DNA of 64,000 nucleotides. It comes from Schizophyllum amplum. Lineage: Eukaryota; Basidiomycota; Agaricomycetes; Agaricales; Schizophyllaceae. Shown in pieces: positions 12,025-23,554 of this stretch. The notes below the pieces were generated by a model. The model ran no database searches and was not told where the DNA came from. It was given only the letters and a program-made list of their open reading frames with translations. The stretch lies in assembly GCA_007026445.1 (NCBI GenBank), contig VDMD01000001.1:3472001-3536000 (forward strand), written 5' to 3'. A program made the translations under genes and the position numbers. Within the stretch, counting starts at the first letter, position 1. The number at the start of each line of letters is the position of its first letter.

Positions 12025-13577
12025 ATGGCCATCCTCACCCCCTTCCTCATCGCGCTCGTAGCCCTATGCGGCGCGTTCTACAAGCTCAACGTCGAGCCCA
12101 TGCTCGAGCTCGGCGGGATCTGGCGCACCGTCATCCCCCGAGGCACCGAGACATGCCACCTCGTGTCCGAGCTGCAGGCCTGCGAGAGTACGTTAGCCTG
12201 TTTCCGTGCTGCATTACCTGCTTGACGGACGGCGTGTCCCCCTAGAGATCATGCTACACCAGCCCACGGGGCACGTCTACGCCGCATGCTCCAGCATCGC
12301 GGGCCGGCACGCCTGGCTCCCCGCGCTGAACTACTACAACGCGTCCGCGCGGTCGCGCGCCGACTACGTCGCTGTATATGACCCCTCCTCGGACTCCTTC
12401 ATCAAACTTGCCGTCCTAGGTCTCGACGACCCGCGCGGCCTCAGCCTGCACGGGATGGACGTTGTGCCCTCGGAGGAGGATCCTAGCACTCTGTTTGTAT
12501 ATCTGGTGAACCACCGCCCGCCGGTGGATCCTAAGCAAACGACGGAAGAGGACCCGAGCGTAGAGATCTTCACGACGGTAGAGGGGAGCGGGGAGATGCG
12601 TCATGTACGGACGGTTGCGGATCCTGCAATTCTGCACAGCCCGAACGACGTAGCGGGTACACCGGATGGCACGCGGTTTTGGTTCACGAATGACATGAAG
12701 GACGTGGATGGGTGGAAGGTGCGTTCTCCGGTCTCTGTTTTCGCTGTTCTGTTTTTATTGTCCTGTTTTCGTTGCCCTAACTCTGTCGCTCTCCATGCCA
12801 ATGGTGAAGTATGCTGATGACTGACCCCATTCCCTGCACAGGCGAAGCTCTACATGTTCCTAAACCGCGCGGTCACCTCCGTCGGCTTCTGTCACGTCGA
12901 GCACGGGTGCATGATCGCACTGGACAAGGTGCCCGGGGCGAACGGCATCGTGCGCACCTCCGAGCAGACCCTGCTCATCGGCAGCGCGACGCGGCCGGAG
13001 GTAAGGGTGCTCGCAAGGCAGGCGAACAATACACTTCTTGTAACGGATGTAATTACGCATGGTAAGTTTCGTGCAGTCATCCCTTTACCTGTTGCAGTCC
13101 TCAGTGGAACCCACTGCCCCATATCGAACCTACTGACACTCACCCCAGACCTTCCCCTCGACAACCTGACCGTGGACAAAGATGGCGTCGTATGGGCTGC
13201 GGGCTTCCCCAAAGGCGCAGAACTCATCCAAAAGCACATCCCGGACCCGTTGAACAATCCGAGCGCATCAACGGCCGTGCGCATAACGTGCAATGGTGGA
13301 AAGTGCACGGTGGACAAGGTGAGCAGACGTTGTCCCGACACGGCTGCGCCAACTATCAGAACTAACTCGAAACGCAGCCCTTTGAAAGCGACGGCAGCAA
13401 CAACATCGCGTCTGGTACGACGACGGTCGTCCACGACACAGAGAGGAATAAGCTCTTCTTAAGCGGTGCGTGTAACGAGTGATTGCCCAAAATCTAAATA
13501 CTGATACAAAATCCCCAACGAAAGGTGTAATGGCCCCAGGACTAACTGTGTGCGACTTCGTGGCCCCTAATGCGTAA
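12025..13577 (+). CDS. Paraoxonase/SMP-30-like six-bladed beta-propeller protein
   Basis: Membrane-anchored calcium-dependent lactonase/arylesterase-like protein. The N terminus MAILTPFLIALVALCGAFY is a signal anchor. Downstream, the paraoxonase pattern is visible: CESTL/KIMLHQPTGHVYAACS, DDPRGLSLHGMDVV, a central HSPNDVAGTPDGTRFWFTND (Asn and Asp are likely metal ligands), and DNLTVDKDGVVWAAGFPKG. The last exon begins after an intron ending at 13526 and gives the ending VCDFVAPNA. About five short introns fit GT-AG borders. Length, about 400 residues, is slightly above human PON1. Substrate is unknown; many fungal members are uncharacterised. The assignment to the superfamily is firm, lactonase activity is inference. 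Confidence 0.82.
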
Positions 13578-13710
13578 TGACCAGCCTGCCAGCTGTGGCC
13601 GACCAGCGCGGTAGTCACCAATCCCAAAGAAAGTAAAGTGAAGAAATATTTAACTGTATGTTTTTACCGTGCGGCATGATCCCTATAATGCTCCCCCCTC
13701 CATGGTTCAT

Positions 13711-14223
13711 TTATTTTAACGCCCTCCACTTCATGACCGTCTGACCCTGGTAAATGGCCTCGTCCTCAGTGTCCAAAGGCCCTGGTGCCGCGACCTCGAT
13801 CGGGAGGCGCAACATAATATTGCGTATTTGGTCCGCCGTGCGCTGTAGTTATAGTAAGCTTCGTGATATCAAGTGACGTCGTGAGCATGGAGACCCAGGA
13901 AGGAACCAGTACGCACACAATCCGGCAGAGACAAAATCGCATCCGAAAGGTCCTGGTCGTCCTCGCAGTTGTTCAGCAAGCAGTTCCCGATCTTGTCGGA
14001 GACAACGTTGCTGCTGCAGAAGCACTCCGCGAGGGCGGGGTCGCAGTCCGTGGGGCGGGTGGTTGAGGAGACGCAGGATTGGGCACAGGCTGGGGAATAG
14101 GGTCAAAGGCGGATTTGATCGCGGCGTGCTTGCGGACGTACCAGGCATGGTCGGTGCAAGGGCGAGGGGGGAGGCGAGCACGCCGCTGATGGCGAGGAGG
14201 ACGAAGAGGAATGACTGTTGCAT
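13711..14223 (-). CDS. Secreted CFEM-domain protein
   Basis: Small secreted cysteine-rich protein of 128 residues from three exons (14142-14223, 13917-14089, 13711-13842; 387 nt in frame). The signal peptide MQQSFLFVLLAISGVLASP is followed by the CFEM module: CAQSC, then DCDPALAECFCSS, IGNCLLNNCEDD and LSLPDC, giving the expected spaced cysteines. The tail RTADQIRNIMLRLPIEV is unusually non-acidic, and no GPI-anchor hydrophobic end is seen, so it is probably soluble. CFEM proteins bind heme or act at the cell surface and in host contact; which applies here is not visible. A second CFEM gene lies just upstream in the same direction, suggesting tandem duplication. Confidence 0.87.
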
Positions 14224-14321
14224 TGTTGGCGAGTGTAGGGGGTCGGCGGCGGCGGCGGCGGCGGAGAAGATGGTGGCGGAATGACAAACTGCAAAGGGGT
14301 GAGAGCCAGCAGAGCTCCCGC

Positions 14322-14329
14322 CTTAAATA
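14322..14329 (-). promoter_or_regulatory. TATA-like box of the first CFEM gene
   Basis: TATTTAAG on the minus strand lies about 100 bp upstream of the CFEM start codon, a normal distance for a fungal core promoter. Confidence 0.3.
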
Positions 14330-14719
14330 ATTCTGGGAGACGCGAGACATAGCCGCGGGTCTGAGTCGTCGCAAGTCTGAGTGTCGGCGAGACATGCGGG
14401 TGGCATCGACAGCGTTCCGCCACGTGCAGCTTGGAGTCGGCGACATGGCCCCACATACGCACACAGATGCACAGTAGTCGAGGTACACAGCAGATAGCAG
14501 ACTTGGCCGATGCAAGCAGTCGGTGAATAGATGTCGGCCAGTTCACCAGTTGGCGCTGTATACAAGACCAAATACATGAAAACAAGCACCAACTGCCTTT
14601 TGCGGTAACTTACGAGCTGCATAAAACTCGCTGCAGTCAAATCAGGATTTTCTGTACGGCCTCGACACGGAGACGGCAAATACACCTTGCCATGGATAGT
14701 GGAACTCAGATATGTAGTT

Positions 14720-15097
14720 TCACTGAACCAATGATATGTTACGGCCAAAGGACTGGTTAACACTCACCAGCGCTAGAGCAGAACATTGAGGCAGTGTGCT
14801 CAAATCCACCCGACCCTCGTGCTCGTCAATGACACAGTTGCCGACTATGTCCGCGGCAATATTGCCTTTGGCGTCAGTCGCGGCGCAGTAGCAATCAATC
14901 TGCATTGTGTCGCAGCCAACGGCGGTGCTGGCGTCGTTGAAGCATTTGTGTACACAAGCTGAGGGGAATATTCCGGTTCAGTCGGAAAACAAAAGTGTGC
15001 GTGGCAGCCAAAGATCACCAGGGTAGTCATGAGCGAGCTTGGGGCGAGCGCCCCGCTGATGGCGAGGACGAGGGTGAGCTTCGAAGACGAGCTGCAT
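14720..15097 (-). CDS. Second CFEM-domain gene with signal-peptide frame disrupted
   Basis: The CFEM core is clear: ACVHKCFNDAS, VGCDTMQIDCYCAA, VGNCVIDEHEG and STLPQC. Spliced as 15019-15097, 14768-14958 and 14720-14722, the frame is open for 90 residues from an ATG that aligns with the start of the downstream CFEM gene. In this frame, however, the N terminus is MQLVFEAHPRPRHQRG, charged rather than hydrophobic. The hydrophobic stretch KLTLVLAISGALAP, clearly matching the paralogue's signal peptide, is encoded in the neighbouring frame. Small length differences before and after that stretch shift the frame out and back. The product would probably not be secreted. The last intron is 45 nt, so splicing or retaining it reaches the same stop codon. 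It may be a decaying duplicate. Confidence 0.65.
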
Positions 15098-16106
15098 GCT
15101 GTCGAGTGGGCGGCGGTCTTGAGTATGTTGGGCTGAAAGATGGCTTTGAATCTGGCCGTGAGCCGAAAGGGCAGCTCTGTTAGATAGTGACCGCTTTGGA
15201 TGGATGGGACGTAGCAGCAGGTTGTGATAGCCGAACAGAACTGCCTAGTGAAGACAGCGTACGAGGGCAGCCGCTCAACAGCATCTTCAAACGACATCAT
15301 CAGGCAAGTATTAGAGGGTCAAGTACCGGCAATATGACGGTCAAGTATCTTTGCTGGCGCAGGTGGGTGCTAAGTGGCGCGTTCGCGGTGTCTCGCGTAC
15401 GTTCGGCATCTGCGCAGAATCTCGAGTCCTCGGCCTGAAGAGCGGCGATAAGTCGTTCCAGACCGAAGCACCATTAGACATAGAGCCACAACGAGGCATA
15501 GAGGAATTGCTTTGTGTAACGAGGCGCATCATTGTTCGTAGGGTGTCGGCCCAGCGTCGAAGGTATGTCCAATCACAAAAGCGTAGGCGGCCGTCCATTG
15601 TGATATGGGGCTGCAGAGTCAAGAACAAGATTTAACCGCATGCTCATGCATCAAGACAGAAGCGGAAGACAAGGAGCACAAGAGGAATGAAGACATCCAA
15701 ATGAAGCGACAATGGCGCCCGAGAGCAAAGGAGGGTTCGGTGATTGCCGCGTCGTTCCTGATTCCGCGGCGCGCACTTTGTCGTCACGTGCGTGTTCTGT
15801 CCTCTTTCGTGATTAAGCGCGCACGTCTTGTTCCCGACTTCCTCCTCCTCACGCTTTCTGGCGGACCCATACCCTTCACAGACGCGAATTCCGCATTTCT
15901 GGGTCTTGCACGCGTAAAAAGCAAGCATTAACGTCGGAATTTGACCATCGCGCGCCGGTCCCAGCGTCCTGGTCCCAGTCCACAGGTCACAGCACGGCCC
16001 TGAGCACGATCGCGCTCGGACCCTGCATCCCTTATAAGAGCGGACCCAGCACGACAGACATCAGCTCTCTTCCCCTTCGCTCCATAGCCACTCACAACAA
16101 ACCGCC
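15098..16106. other. Spacer upstream of kinase and CFEM genes
   Basis: Reading frames here are short and unrecognised. The right end is the promoter of the FHA kinase, with C-rich DNA and a TATA-like box. Confidence 0.4.
16033..16038 (+). promoter_or_regulatory. TATA-like box of the FHA kinase
   Basis: TATAAG lies about 74 bp before the kinase start codon, in a C/T-rich promoter. Confidence 0.35.
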
Positions 16107-18424
16107 ATGAACAACCAGACACACGCGCCCACTGCAAACGCGGACGGCTCGGTCCTGCCATACGCAGGAGACACCCAGCCCGACGAGCCCACGCAGCAGA
16201 CGCAGGCAGACAGCCAGGACGTCAAGCAGCCTCCTCCCGACGATCATCTCTGGGGCTACTTGCTGCCCCATAATCCGCACCTCGCACGCGTGGACTTCTG
16301 GAAGATCCGCGCACGGTATCGCATCGGGCGGCGCGAGACTGACAATGACTGCGTCTTCCCAGGGTCCAAGATCAGTGCGTATAACTTGAATGCCGCATCC
16401 ACCAGCCAACTGACATCCTGATCGAAGGCAACTGCCATGCAGTTGTGCACTGGGATGGGGTCGAGGGCAAGGACTCCACTGTCATCGTGACGGACCTGTC
16501 GAGCAATGGAACCTATGTGCGTGTTAATAACCCTCGCTCCTTACTGTACGCTGAAAACATATCAGGTTAGCGGGGCAAAGATCGGCAAGAACCAAACTGC
16601 TATCCTTCAAGACGGCCAGGAAATCTGCTTTGGTAGCCCTATGGCCCAGATGCGCAACGGTGGCCTCGAAGACTATCGTGCGTGACTTTGCTCTCCACCA
16701 TCCCCCATGTCAATGATGTCCATTAGGCTTCGTTTTCCGCAACCTCACCATCGAGCGCCCGAGCGGCGGTCTGTACGCGTACTACGATATCGGCCAGGAG
16801 ATTGGGGCGGGCTCTTTTGCCACAGTCAAGCGTGCGATGCATCGCGCGACCGGCAAGTGGTACGCTGTCAAGATCATACAGAAGAAGCACCGGCAAGAGG
16901 CCGAGAAGGAGCAGGTCGTGCGCGAGACATCCGTCATGGAGCAGCTTTCGCATCCCAATATCGTGCTCATGCAGGACACATTCTTCGAGGACGACGGTGG
17001 CATCAGCAAGTCCTCCCCCACTTTCGCCCCTTCAACGTCTGACCTTCACCAGACATCGTCATGGAGATGATGCATGGTGGCGACCTGCTTGCCTACATCC
17101 TTCATAATGGAGGTCTGACAGAGTGGGCCACGCAGCAGATTGCTTATCAGATCTCGGATGCGCTCGCCGTGAGTACTCCATCCCTGTGCCACCCAAATTG
17201 ACCTCACCGCGTCGCAAGTACATTCACTCGATAGGAATTGCCCACCGTGATCTCAAGCCTGAGGTACGTACCAAAATGAGTCTTATATCTTGGTAACTAA
17301 ACGCGCTGCGTTTTTAGAACATCCTTCTCACCGACGACCCCACACCCATCGCGAAAGTAGCCGACTTCGGCCTTGCAAAGATTGTGGACAGCATGACTAT
17401 GCTCAAGACGATGTGTGGCACTCCGAGCTACCTCGCTCCCGAGGTTGTCATCGGAGCGCCAAATGGATATTCCCTGCGCGTCGATAGCTGGAGCGTCGGG
17501 GTCATCATTTTTTCTGCGTGAGCTTATTATCCCTTGCGTCTGATGAGGCATTGTCCTTACTCTGCCACAGGCTGACGAACGCGAGCCCGTTCATCGAGGA
17601 ATCTCATCTTGAGATACGCGCACGTATACAGATGCGACAGGTCGACTGGAACCTCTTGCAGGAATGCCCCAAACAACGCGAAGGCATCTCGCCACTTTGT
17701 GCGTCTAGTTCTCTTCTACGCAGCTCCTTCTCCCCTGTCTGCCTGACTGACCACCTGCATAGGTCATCGTTTCATCTCTGAGCTCCTGCAGAACGACCCT
17801 GTTGCTCGGCTCGGCATGCAGGACGCGCCGCAGCATGAATGGTTCAACCCCAAGAACGGGTTTGACCCTGTGTACGGGTGGGCGGCCGAGCACCTAGCCA
17901 ACGCGCCGCATCCAAGCCAGTCGTCATCGCAGAGCCAGTCCACGTACGGGTACAGCCAGCAGTCAGCAGGGTCCGCGCACGGTCTTTCACAAGATGTGTC
18001 GATGCTGACTGCGGGTGCAGGGGACCAGGGTTCTACTGAGGCAGGAGGGTCCTCTGGGGCCACTATCCGTGCGGTCGAGGAAGGAGAGGGCACGGACGAC
18101 GCCGGAAGTGAAGGGGAGGAGGAGGAGGCCGAGGACGAGCTAAACGCGGACGCGACAATGAGGGGTGCGAGCTCGGCGGCGATGGTTGACCATACACCGG
18201 CGGCGATGACGGTGGCGGCACGCAAGCGCGTGCGCGGCGAGTTGTCCGAGGACGCAGTCATGGCAAGCCCGATGAAGCGAGGGAGAACAGGCGAGCAGGA
18301 GCCATCTCCAGATGCTTCATCGGACGAGTCGGACGGCGGGAACCCACTCGACAGACCCGCTCCCTCACGTCGGCCGGGCGCATCCCGCCGTGTCTCTGGC
18401 CGCCCGCGCACGAACGCAGCTTAG
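16107..18424 (+). CDS. FHA-domain serine/threonine kinase, Rad53/Cds1/Chk2 type
   Basis: Probable DNA-damage or replication checkpoint kinase of the nucleus. A Gln/Pro-rich N terminus is followed by one FHA domain with RYRIGRRETDNDC and TDLSSNGTYVSG, the phosphothreonine-binding loops. The kinase domain follows: IGAGSFATVKRA (Gly loop), YAVKIIQKKH (Lys), IAHRDLKPEN (catalytic loop), VADFGLAK (DFG) and a CGTPSYLAPEVV activation-segment end, then WSVGVIIFSAL. The kinase ends near HEWFNPKNGF. The tail of about 200 residues is Ser/Gln- and Asp/Glu-rich, with SQ pairs near 17.9 kb that could be ATM/ATR-type sites, and basic clusters (RKRVRGE, MKRGR) that could import it into the nucleus. It has about eight short introns and appears intact. 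Basidiomycetes carry several such kinases, so orthology to one checkpoint kinase is not certain. Confidence 0.9.
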
Positions 18425-20749
18425 ACGAACTCGCGCTGGACGCTATACGAGATGTCGGTAATCGACAAACTTAGTATGCACATCTCTACCATCTAAATCT
18501 CATCTATCATATCACTGTACTCAATCTCGCTTCACATACTGTCTTTCTCGCAATTCCCAACCCACCCTGCCTATCGTCTCGTTTCTCCTGCTGCTTGTTC
18601 TTGAGTACGTCTCCCATATCTCGCTCCTGCTCTCGCTCGTCTCGTAATGATTACCTACTTACGCATCTACTGTACGCGATCTAGTTACGTTGTGTCCTCT
18701 GCACGTTTGCCATAAATACGTCGAGGATTTGGAATACCAAGCTCACTCGAACCAGCTGCAGTAGTTGCGGCTATGTCTTCTCATGCGGACGGCGTCAACT
18801 TCGCCGTGCGCCTATGTTTATGTGAAGTATGCCATTGCCACGCTGCGATGCAGACGTCCCTTCTGAAGCAATCATCTCAGGCTGCCTCTGACGTAGGCAT
18901 CGTTCATAAAGAGTGCGAACCGCGCGCTATTCAGCGGCAGTTTCCGTTCACAGGCTCTTGGGAGCGTCGAGCACGACTATGTCGTACGCAGGGGACAATC
19001 GAGATCATGTATGAGCGCTCGGCATTCAAGTTCATATACAGAGTGGCAGCCGTGTCAGCCCGCACTCGACATGAACATGACGGCAGCGACATGAGCTGCA
19101 TTGAGAAGGACAGTCATACGGAGGCTGCGGGCGGATGCTTAGCGGCAGGACGTACGAGAGGGAATAGGGCGCCGAGATACCCGAGGCTCACCGCATTGTA
19201 CAGGCTATGAAGCTCACAGCTGCCTGCGATTCGTGATAGGTGCCATCTGGTATGTATAATCAATGAGCGCTCCGTCCTGTTGCTTGTTCCCATGGGCCAC
19301 GCTTTCTGACACTGGCCGCATCAGGCGGCAAGATAGGCGAGCGTCGTCCTCACCGCTGAAGTTTGGCTGAAGCTCCGAAGTTCGAAGGTTGCGTGATGGC
19401 GGCTGCCCGTTCATGAGCGTGCTCGTCCGCGGCCCGGCCAGCACTGTGATTTCCCTACTCAGTGCTCGCGCTCAATCCTGCTGCACATCATCCCACTCGC
19501 AGGCTGTCCGTGGCGGCCGACAACTCGTCATCGGTCCTTGGACTTGCACGATGCCCACCGGTCTGACAACAGCATCTCAACACGAGTTGTCCGACAGGGG
19601 GAGGACGTGAGAGAGGGGAGGGAGGGGTGGAAACTCACCACAAAGTCGGCTACATAGGATTGGTGTCTGCGTGTGCCACGAGGTGAGCCTCGGCCTACGC
19701 AGGGCATGAGATGTACAGACCCATGAACGGAGAGAGAGTGGTGAGAAGCGATGTAAGGCTGTATCAAGAGGAGGTCCCATGCATCCCAGCACACGCCTAT
19801 CGCAAGGCAGAGGCCTAGAGGCGGCCTATCAACCAGTAGGCGGCCATGCTGTCTGTCGGACTGCACGGAAAGCGGCCACCAGTGCACGAGCCCCTGCCCT
19901 TCGAAGACCCAGCCCAAAGAGTGAGCACTGCGTCCATTGAGATATCGTGGACCTCTGGACGAAGGTGCGGCGGCCGGATGGGACGTAGAGCGGTGCGAGA
20001 ACGCGAGAACTCGGCGAGCACGGGCAAAATTGCAGAAGGCGCCCTCGGGATTGAAGTCGGAAGTCATCTCGGCATTCTAGTCAAACCTAGTCGAGTCTTG
20101 ATGATGAGTTGTAAGTAAAGTGCACGGCGGGCATGGTCTTCGACATGGGTCCATATCGTGGAGCCAGCTTCTGCAGCAGTGAAAGAAGGATGAGTAGAAC
20201 GAGGTTCAGACCCCTAAACAAAGAGTCGGCACTGCCAACGAGGTCGACTGACCTAGGACAGACAGCCCGGAAGTCGAAGTTGCATCCAGAAGACGTACAA
20301 TGATCAGGCAAGGGAGAACAAAGTACTTGAGAACAACAATGGTATATACAAGAACATGTATGAGCATGGCACGACGATTTGGATTATAGGTGATGCAGAG
20401 AAAAGAACGGAATGGAATACATCGTACAAGAAGAGCATATTGTTAGCGAGCTGTCGACGAGACGATGATGGAAGAATCTTGAGTTGGTCAAGCCATGGAA
20501 CTTGAAGGAAGGGAGGCAACGAGACAGGCATTAAACGATGGTTCGTAGTACATGAGCATTCTCTATACGTAGCGTGGGGAGCATAACACGACGTGAAAGC
20601 AGGGAATGCAGAGCAGGAGGGACACGAATATGATAGAGAACCGAGAAATATACCAGCGGGCACGCAGCGCCCGACAACCACGGCTGGAAGACGACGAGGA
20701 ATGGGAAGAGCGGCAGCGCGAGCTCGTGAGGCGGCAGGCGACAGGCCAC
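18425..20749. other. Long gap without a supported gene
   Basis: The first 300 bp are C/T-rich kinase 3' flank. Two longer frames (18773-19210 plus, 19528-20067 minus) have no domain, no conserved-looking ends and unusual composition, and are not accepted as genes. The right part is the 3' flank of the Zn2Cys6 gene. A non-coding transcript is possible but not visible. Confidence 0.4.
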
Positions 20750-22326
20750 TCACGCAGACGTGGCGATCCCAGACGACGACGAGGGCTCCGCGTAGTGCGC
20801 GTCGTCGTCCTCGTCGTCGTCGCCGGACGGCCACATGCTCTCCGGGTCGTAGATCTGCATGCCGTCCACGCCGGGCGCAGGCGGTGCCGCGTTGTGCTTC
20901 TTGCCCCGTGGCTGCGGGCTGCGACGCTGCGGCTGGCGCGCACGTGTCCCGCGCCTGTTCTCCGTCGGGTACACGCAGCTGAGCCCGCGGCGTGCACATT
21001 GGCTGAAGAGGGGGAAGGAAAAGAGCGTCAGCACCACTGCACGACAGCTAGAAGATCGCGTCCAGAACATCGCGGCCAGAACCAGATGGTGCCGATAAGA
21101 AGCACCATTGGCTCCTCTGATGCCCATGGCGAGTCATGAGGCGATATGGGCGGGACCAAGGGATCCGGGAAGAGCGCGATATAAAAGGCGGCGAGTGGGG
21201 GACGTAGTGGTATGGAGGAGGGAACAGACTCACTTGCACGTATTCGAGCCCGCCGCTGGCGCCCCGCAGGCGATCTTGCGCCCTCTGCAGAAGAGGCACG
21301 CGAGCGGGGGTTTCTCCGCGCCTGGCGTTACGACCTTCTCGAGGGGTGGGAGGGCGACCCTGCCCCTGCGGTTCCCCATGCTGTGGTGCCGACGACCCTT
21401 AGCGAGAGCGGCGGCAGCAGCTGCTGCCTCGGTCGGCGACGTCGTGGGGATGCTGGGGTACGGCCTTGGTGGCGAGCGATGTTGGCGGGCCGATGTCGGT
21501 GAGTCCAAGGTCTTCGCCTCTCGCGAGGTGTTGATCGGTGGCACACTGGGCTGGGTGATGCGGGGCTGCCGGGGCTGCTCGTCGGGGTCGGCGCGAGCCG
21601 TCGTGGACATCGGCGTCGCGGGAGTGATCGGGGGCGGGGTAGGGAGGTACTCGAGGTAGGGCTGCGGGTCTGCCGGTGTGTTGTGGGCGCGCGGTACGGC
21701 TTCTTGATGAGCGTAGTCGGCGGCGGGGGCCGATACCGACTGATCAGCGCGTGCGGCATCGCGGTACCAGTCGCAAGCGGCGTATCCTATCTGCTGTTAG
21801 GCGCGTCTCGTCAGTGGCGACGCTGGGCGGACGGGCGGTGGGTACTCACCTCGTAACCGACGGGCTGGCTGTCGCCAAACTGCGGAGCGGGGTGATACCC
21901 GCTGCTTGTCTGTTCCGCCTCGCCATACTGAGCGAGACAGTCAGACGCAGCGGGGCCGTAGGTCTGGCCGCTTGAGGCTTCCGCGTGAGTGGCATGAGAT
22001 GAAGAGCTGCACGCGTAGGAGGAAAAATCCGTGGGGGACAGGGGAGTAGAGGGGATGGGGGCGTGGATGCGTGCGGCGATCTGCAGCTCTTCCAAGTATT
22101 GGTCAATGTGGGTGGGTTCCACGACGCCGGGGTTGTGAGACTTGATGACACCGAGACGCTCGTGGTGTACGCGCGCGGCGGGGAACGTATTGTAGAATCG
22201 CGCGTCGATGTCGCGCTTGGACTGCTCATAAATGTCGTCGTCGTCGTCGTCCTGTGCTTTCATGAGCTCGTCGCTGACCCCAGCATCCAGAAGACATACC
22301 AGGACATAGCCCGGATAACGTTCCAT
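20750..22326 (-). CDS. Zn2Cys6 fungal transcription factor with C-terminal zinc cluster
   Basis: Three exons (21850-22326, 21234-21790, 20750-21002; 1,287 nt in frame) encode 428 residues. The protein starts MERYPGYVLVCLLDAG and has an Asp run (DDDDDD) near residue 35, then a long low-complexity Pro/Ser/Thr-rich region. The binuclear cluster is split by the last intron: ACLFCRGRKIACGAP, NTCNQC and ARRGLSC. The six cysteines have spacing C-X2-C-X6-C-X9-C-X2-C-X6-C, a proper Gal4-type cluster. A basic segment follows (RRGTRARQPQRR, then RGKKH), and the protein ends in an acidic DDDEDDD tract that could activate transcription. The cluster lies at about residue 327-357, whereas most fungal members have it at the N terminus. 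No fungal_trans domain is seen. A start 26 codons upstream is possible. Targets are unknown. Confidence 0.87.
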
Positions 22327-23554
22327 CTTGATCTCGGGCTCGTTAACGCAGACAGGTGACAGTGGCAGGGGTGAGGTTCGAGGGCATGACAAGGGCGAGT
22401 GCACTCTAAATAACGCCAGTTTTGATCATCTGACACGCGTCGGCTCTCCCGGCAGACATTCTTCTGGCCATCATGTCGATGAAGATCTGATCAGCCTCGC
22501 ATATCCAGGTTATCGCAGCGCAGACCCATTCTGGGCCCCGCAAGCCATCTCGATTCCCCATGCTCTTTTCGATATTCGAAATACAGCTTCTGTCCTTCAG
22601 CGTTTTCAACAACACATGCCTGACCCCTACCATAAGATAATGTCCCCTCCCTCTTGCTTTGCTGCACAGAAGCAATGCCCCTACCAGTGCTATATAATCA
22701 TGAATTCGGAAGGTGATTTTGCAGATATGATTCCTTTCTGCTTCCGTTTTTCCCCCGGCGGAATCAATTCTCATCACATCAACGACCACCTTTGTGGCAA
22801 GCACGACAAAGTACAGCACAGTACCTTCCCCATGCTCTATTACTGCCTGGGCCTTGCAGACAATCAATTCTCCTCTGCCCCTCTCGATGCTTTATCGCCA
22901 GGCGCGAGGCGGTAAACGCCGTAGCAGTACAGGCTATCACTAGGCCTTACCAAAGAGAACATGCACCCCTTCCCAAAGGATCCGTGCATTCCCCTTCGTT
23001 TCAGATCAGCTGCCACTATCAGGAAGAGGCGAGCCAAGAACGCGGGTCGCGATGATCCCAGAATGCACCGACCCGGCGCCCCATCGACGACATTTTATCA
23101 TCCATCGCGACGCAATCGCACGCCCTGCAAAGCCTACCGTCGTTTATTCCCACCAGAAGCCCCTCTCCCCTGCCGCATCTCGAGCGCCTCGCTTGTTCTG
23201 TTCACGCGACGCACAACGAGACCCTCGCATCTACCCGGCCGCCCGCGCGCCCATAAAGCGCTAGCGCCCTGTCGCATTTGATTGGCATAGCGTGCCGCCA
23301 ATGCGCGCCTCACCTCCTTAGCGGCGCCTGTTCCGCGCCCTGCGTCATGTCGATGCACCAGCTCTGAGCCACCCGTACTTGCTAGCACGTCGATGGGCAT
23401 TCGGCCCTCGTCACTATCTCTCCAGCGCATCCGGGCCGCCCGACGCGACATCACTCGCGGTTGTGGGCGCAGGGCACCCCGTACCGTACAGGTCATTAAG
23501 CAGCAGTACGTGGAGCTCATCTATACATTTGCAGACCAGCATGAACCCCCATAC
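22327..23554. other. Spacer between Zn2Cys6 and SPC3 genes
   Basis: It holds the promoter of the transcription factor and the 3' flank of SPC3. A 195-codon plus-strand frame (22328-22915) overlaps the factor's 5' end in antisense and has no recognisable domain; it was not accepted. Confidence 0.4.

Noticed and set aside
18773..19210. 145-codon plus-strand open frame
   Set aside because: No domain, many rare-looking Cys/His/Arg residues without pattern, and no introns in an intron-rich genome; probably chance.
19528..20067. 179-codon minus-strand open frame
   Set aside because: Composition looks random, no start context or family resemblance; also overlaps several other open frames.
20304..20999. 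231-codon minus-strand frame overlapping the Zn2Cys6 gene
   Set aside because: It is in another frame from the zinc-cluster exon and encodes Arg/Ala-rich sequence typical of a shadow frame.
22328..22915. 195-codon plus-strand frame antisense to the Zn2Cys6 5' end
   Set aside because: No recognisable domain and a 154-codon frame lies opposite it; more likely leader and promoter DNA.
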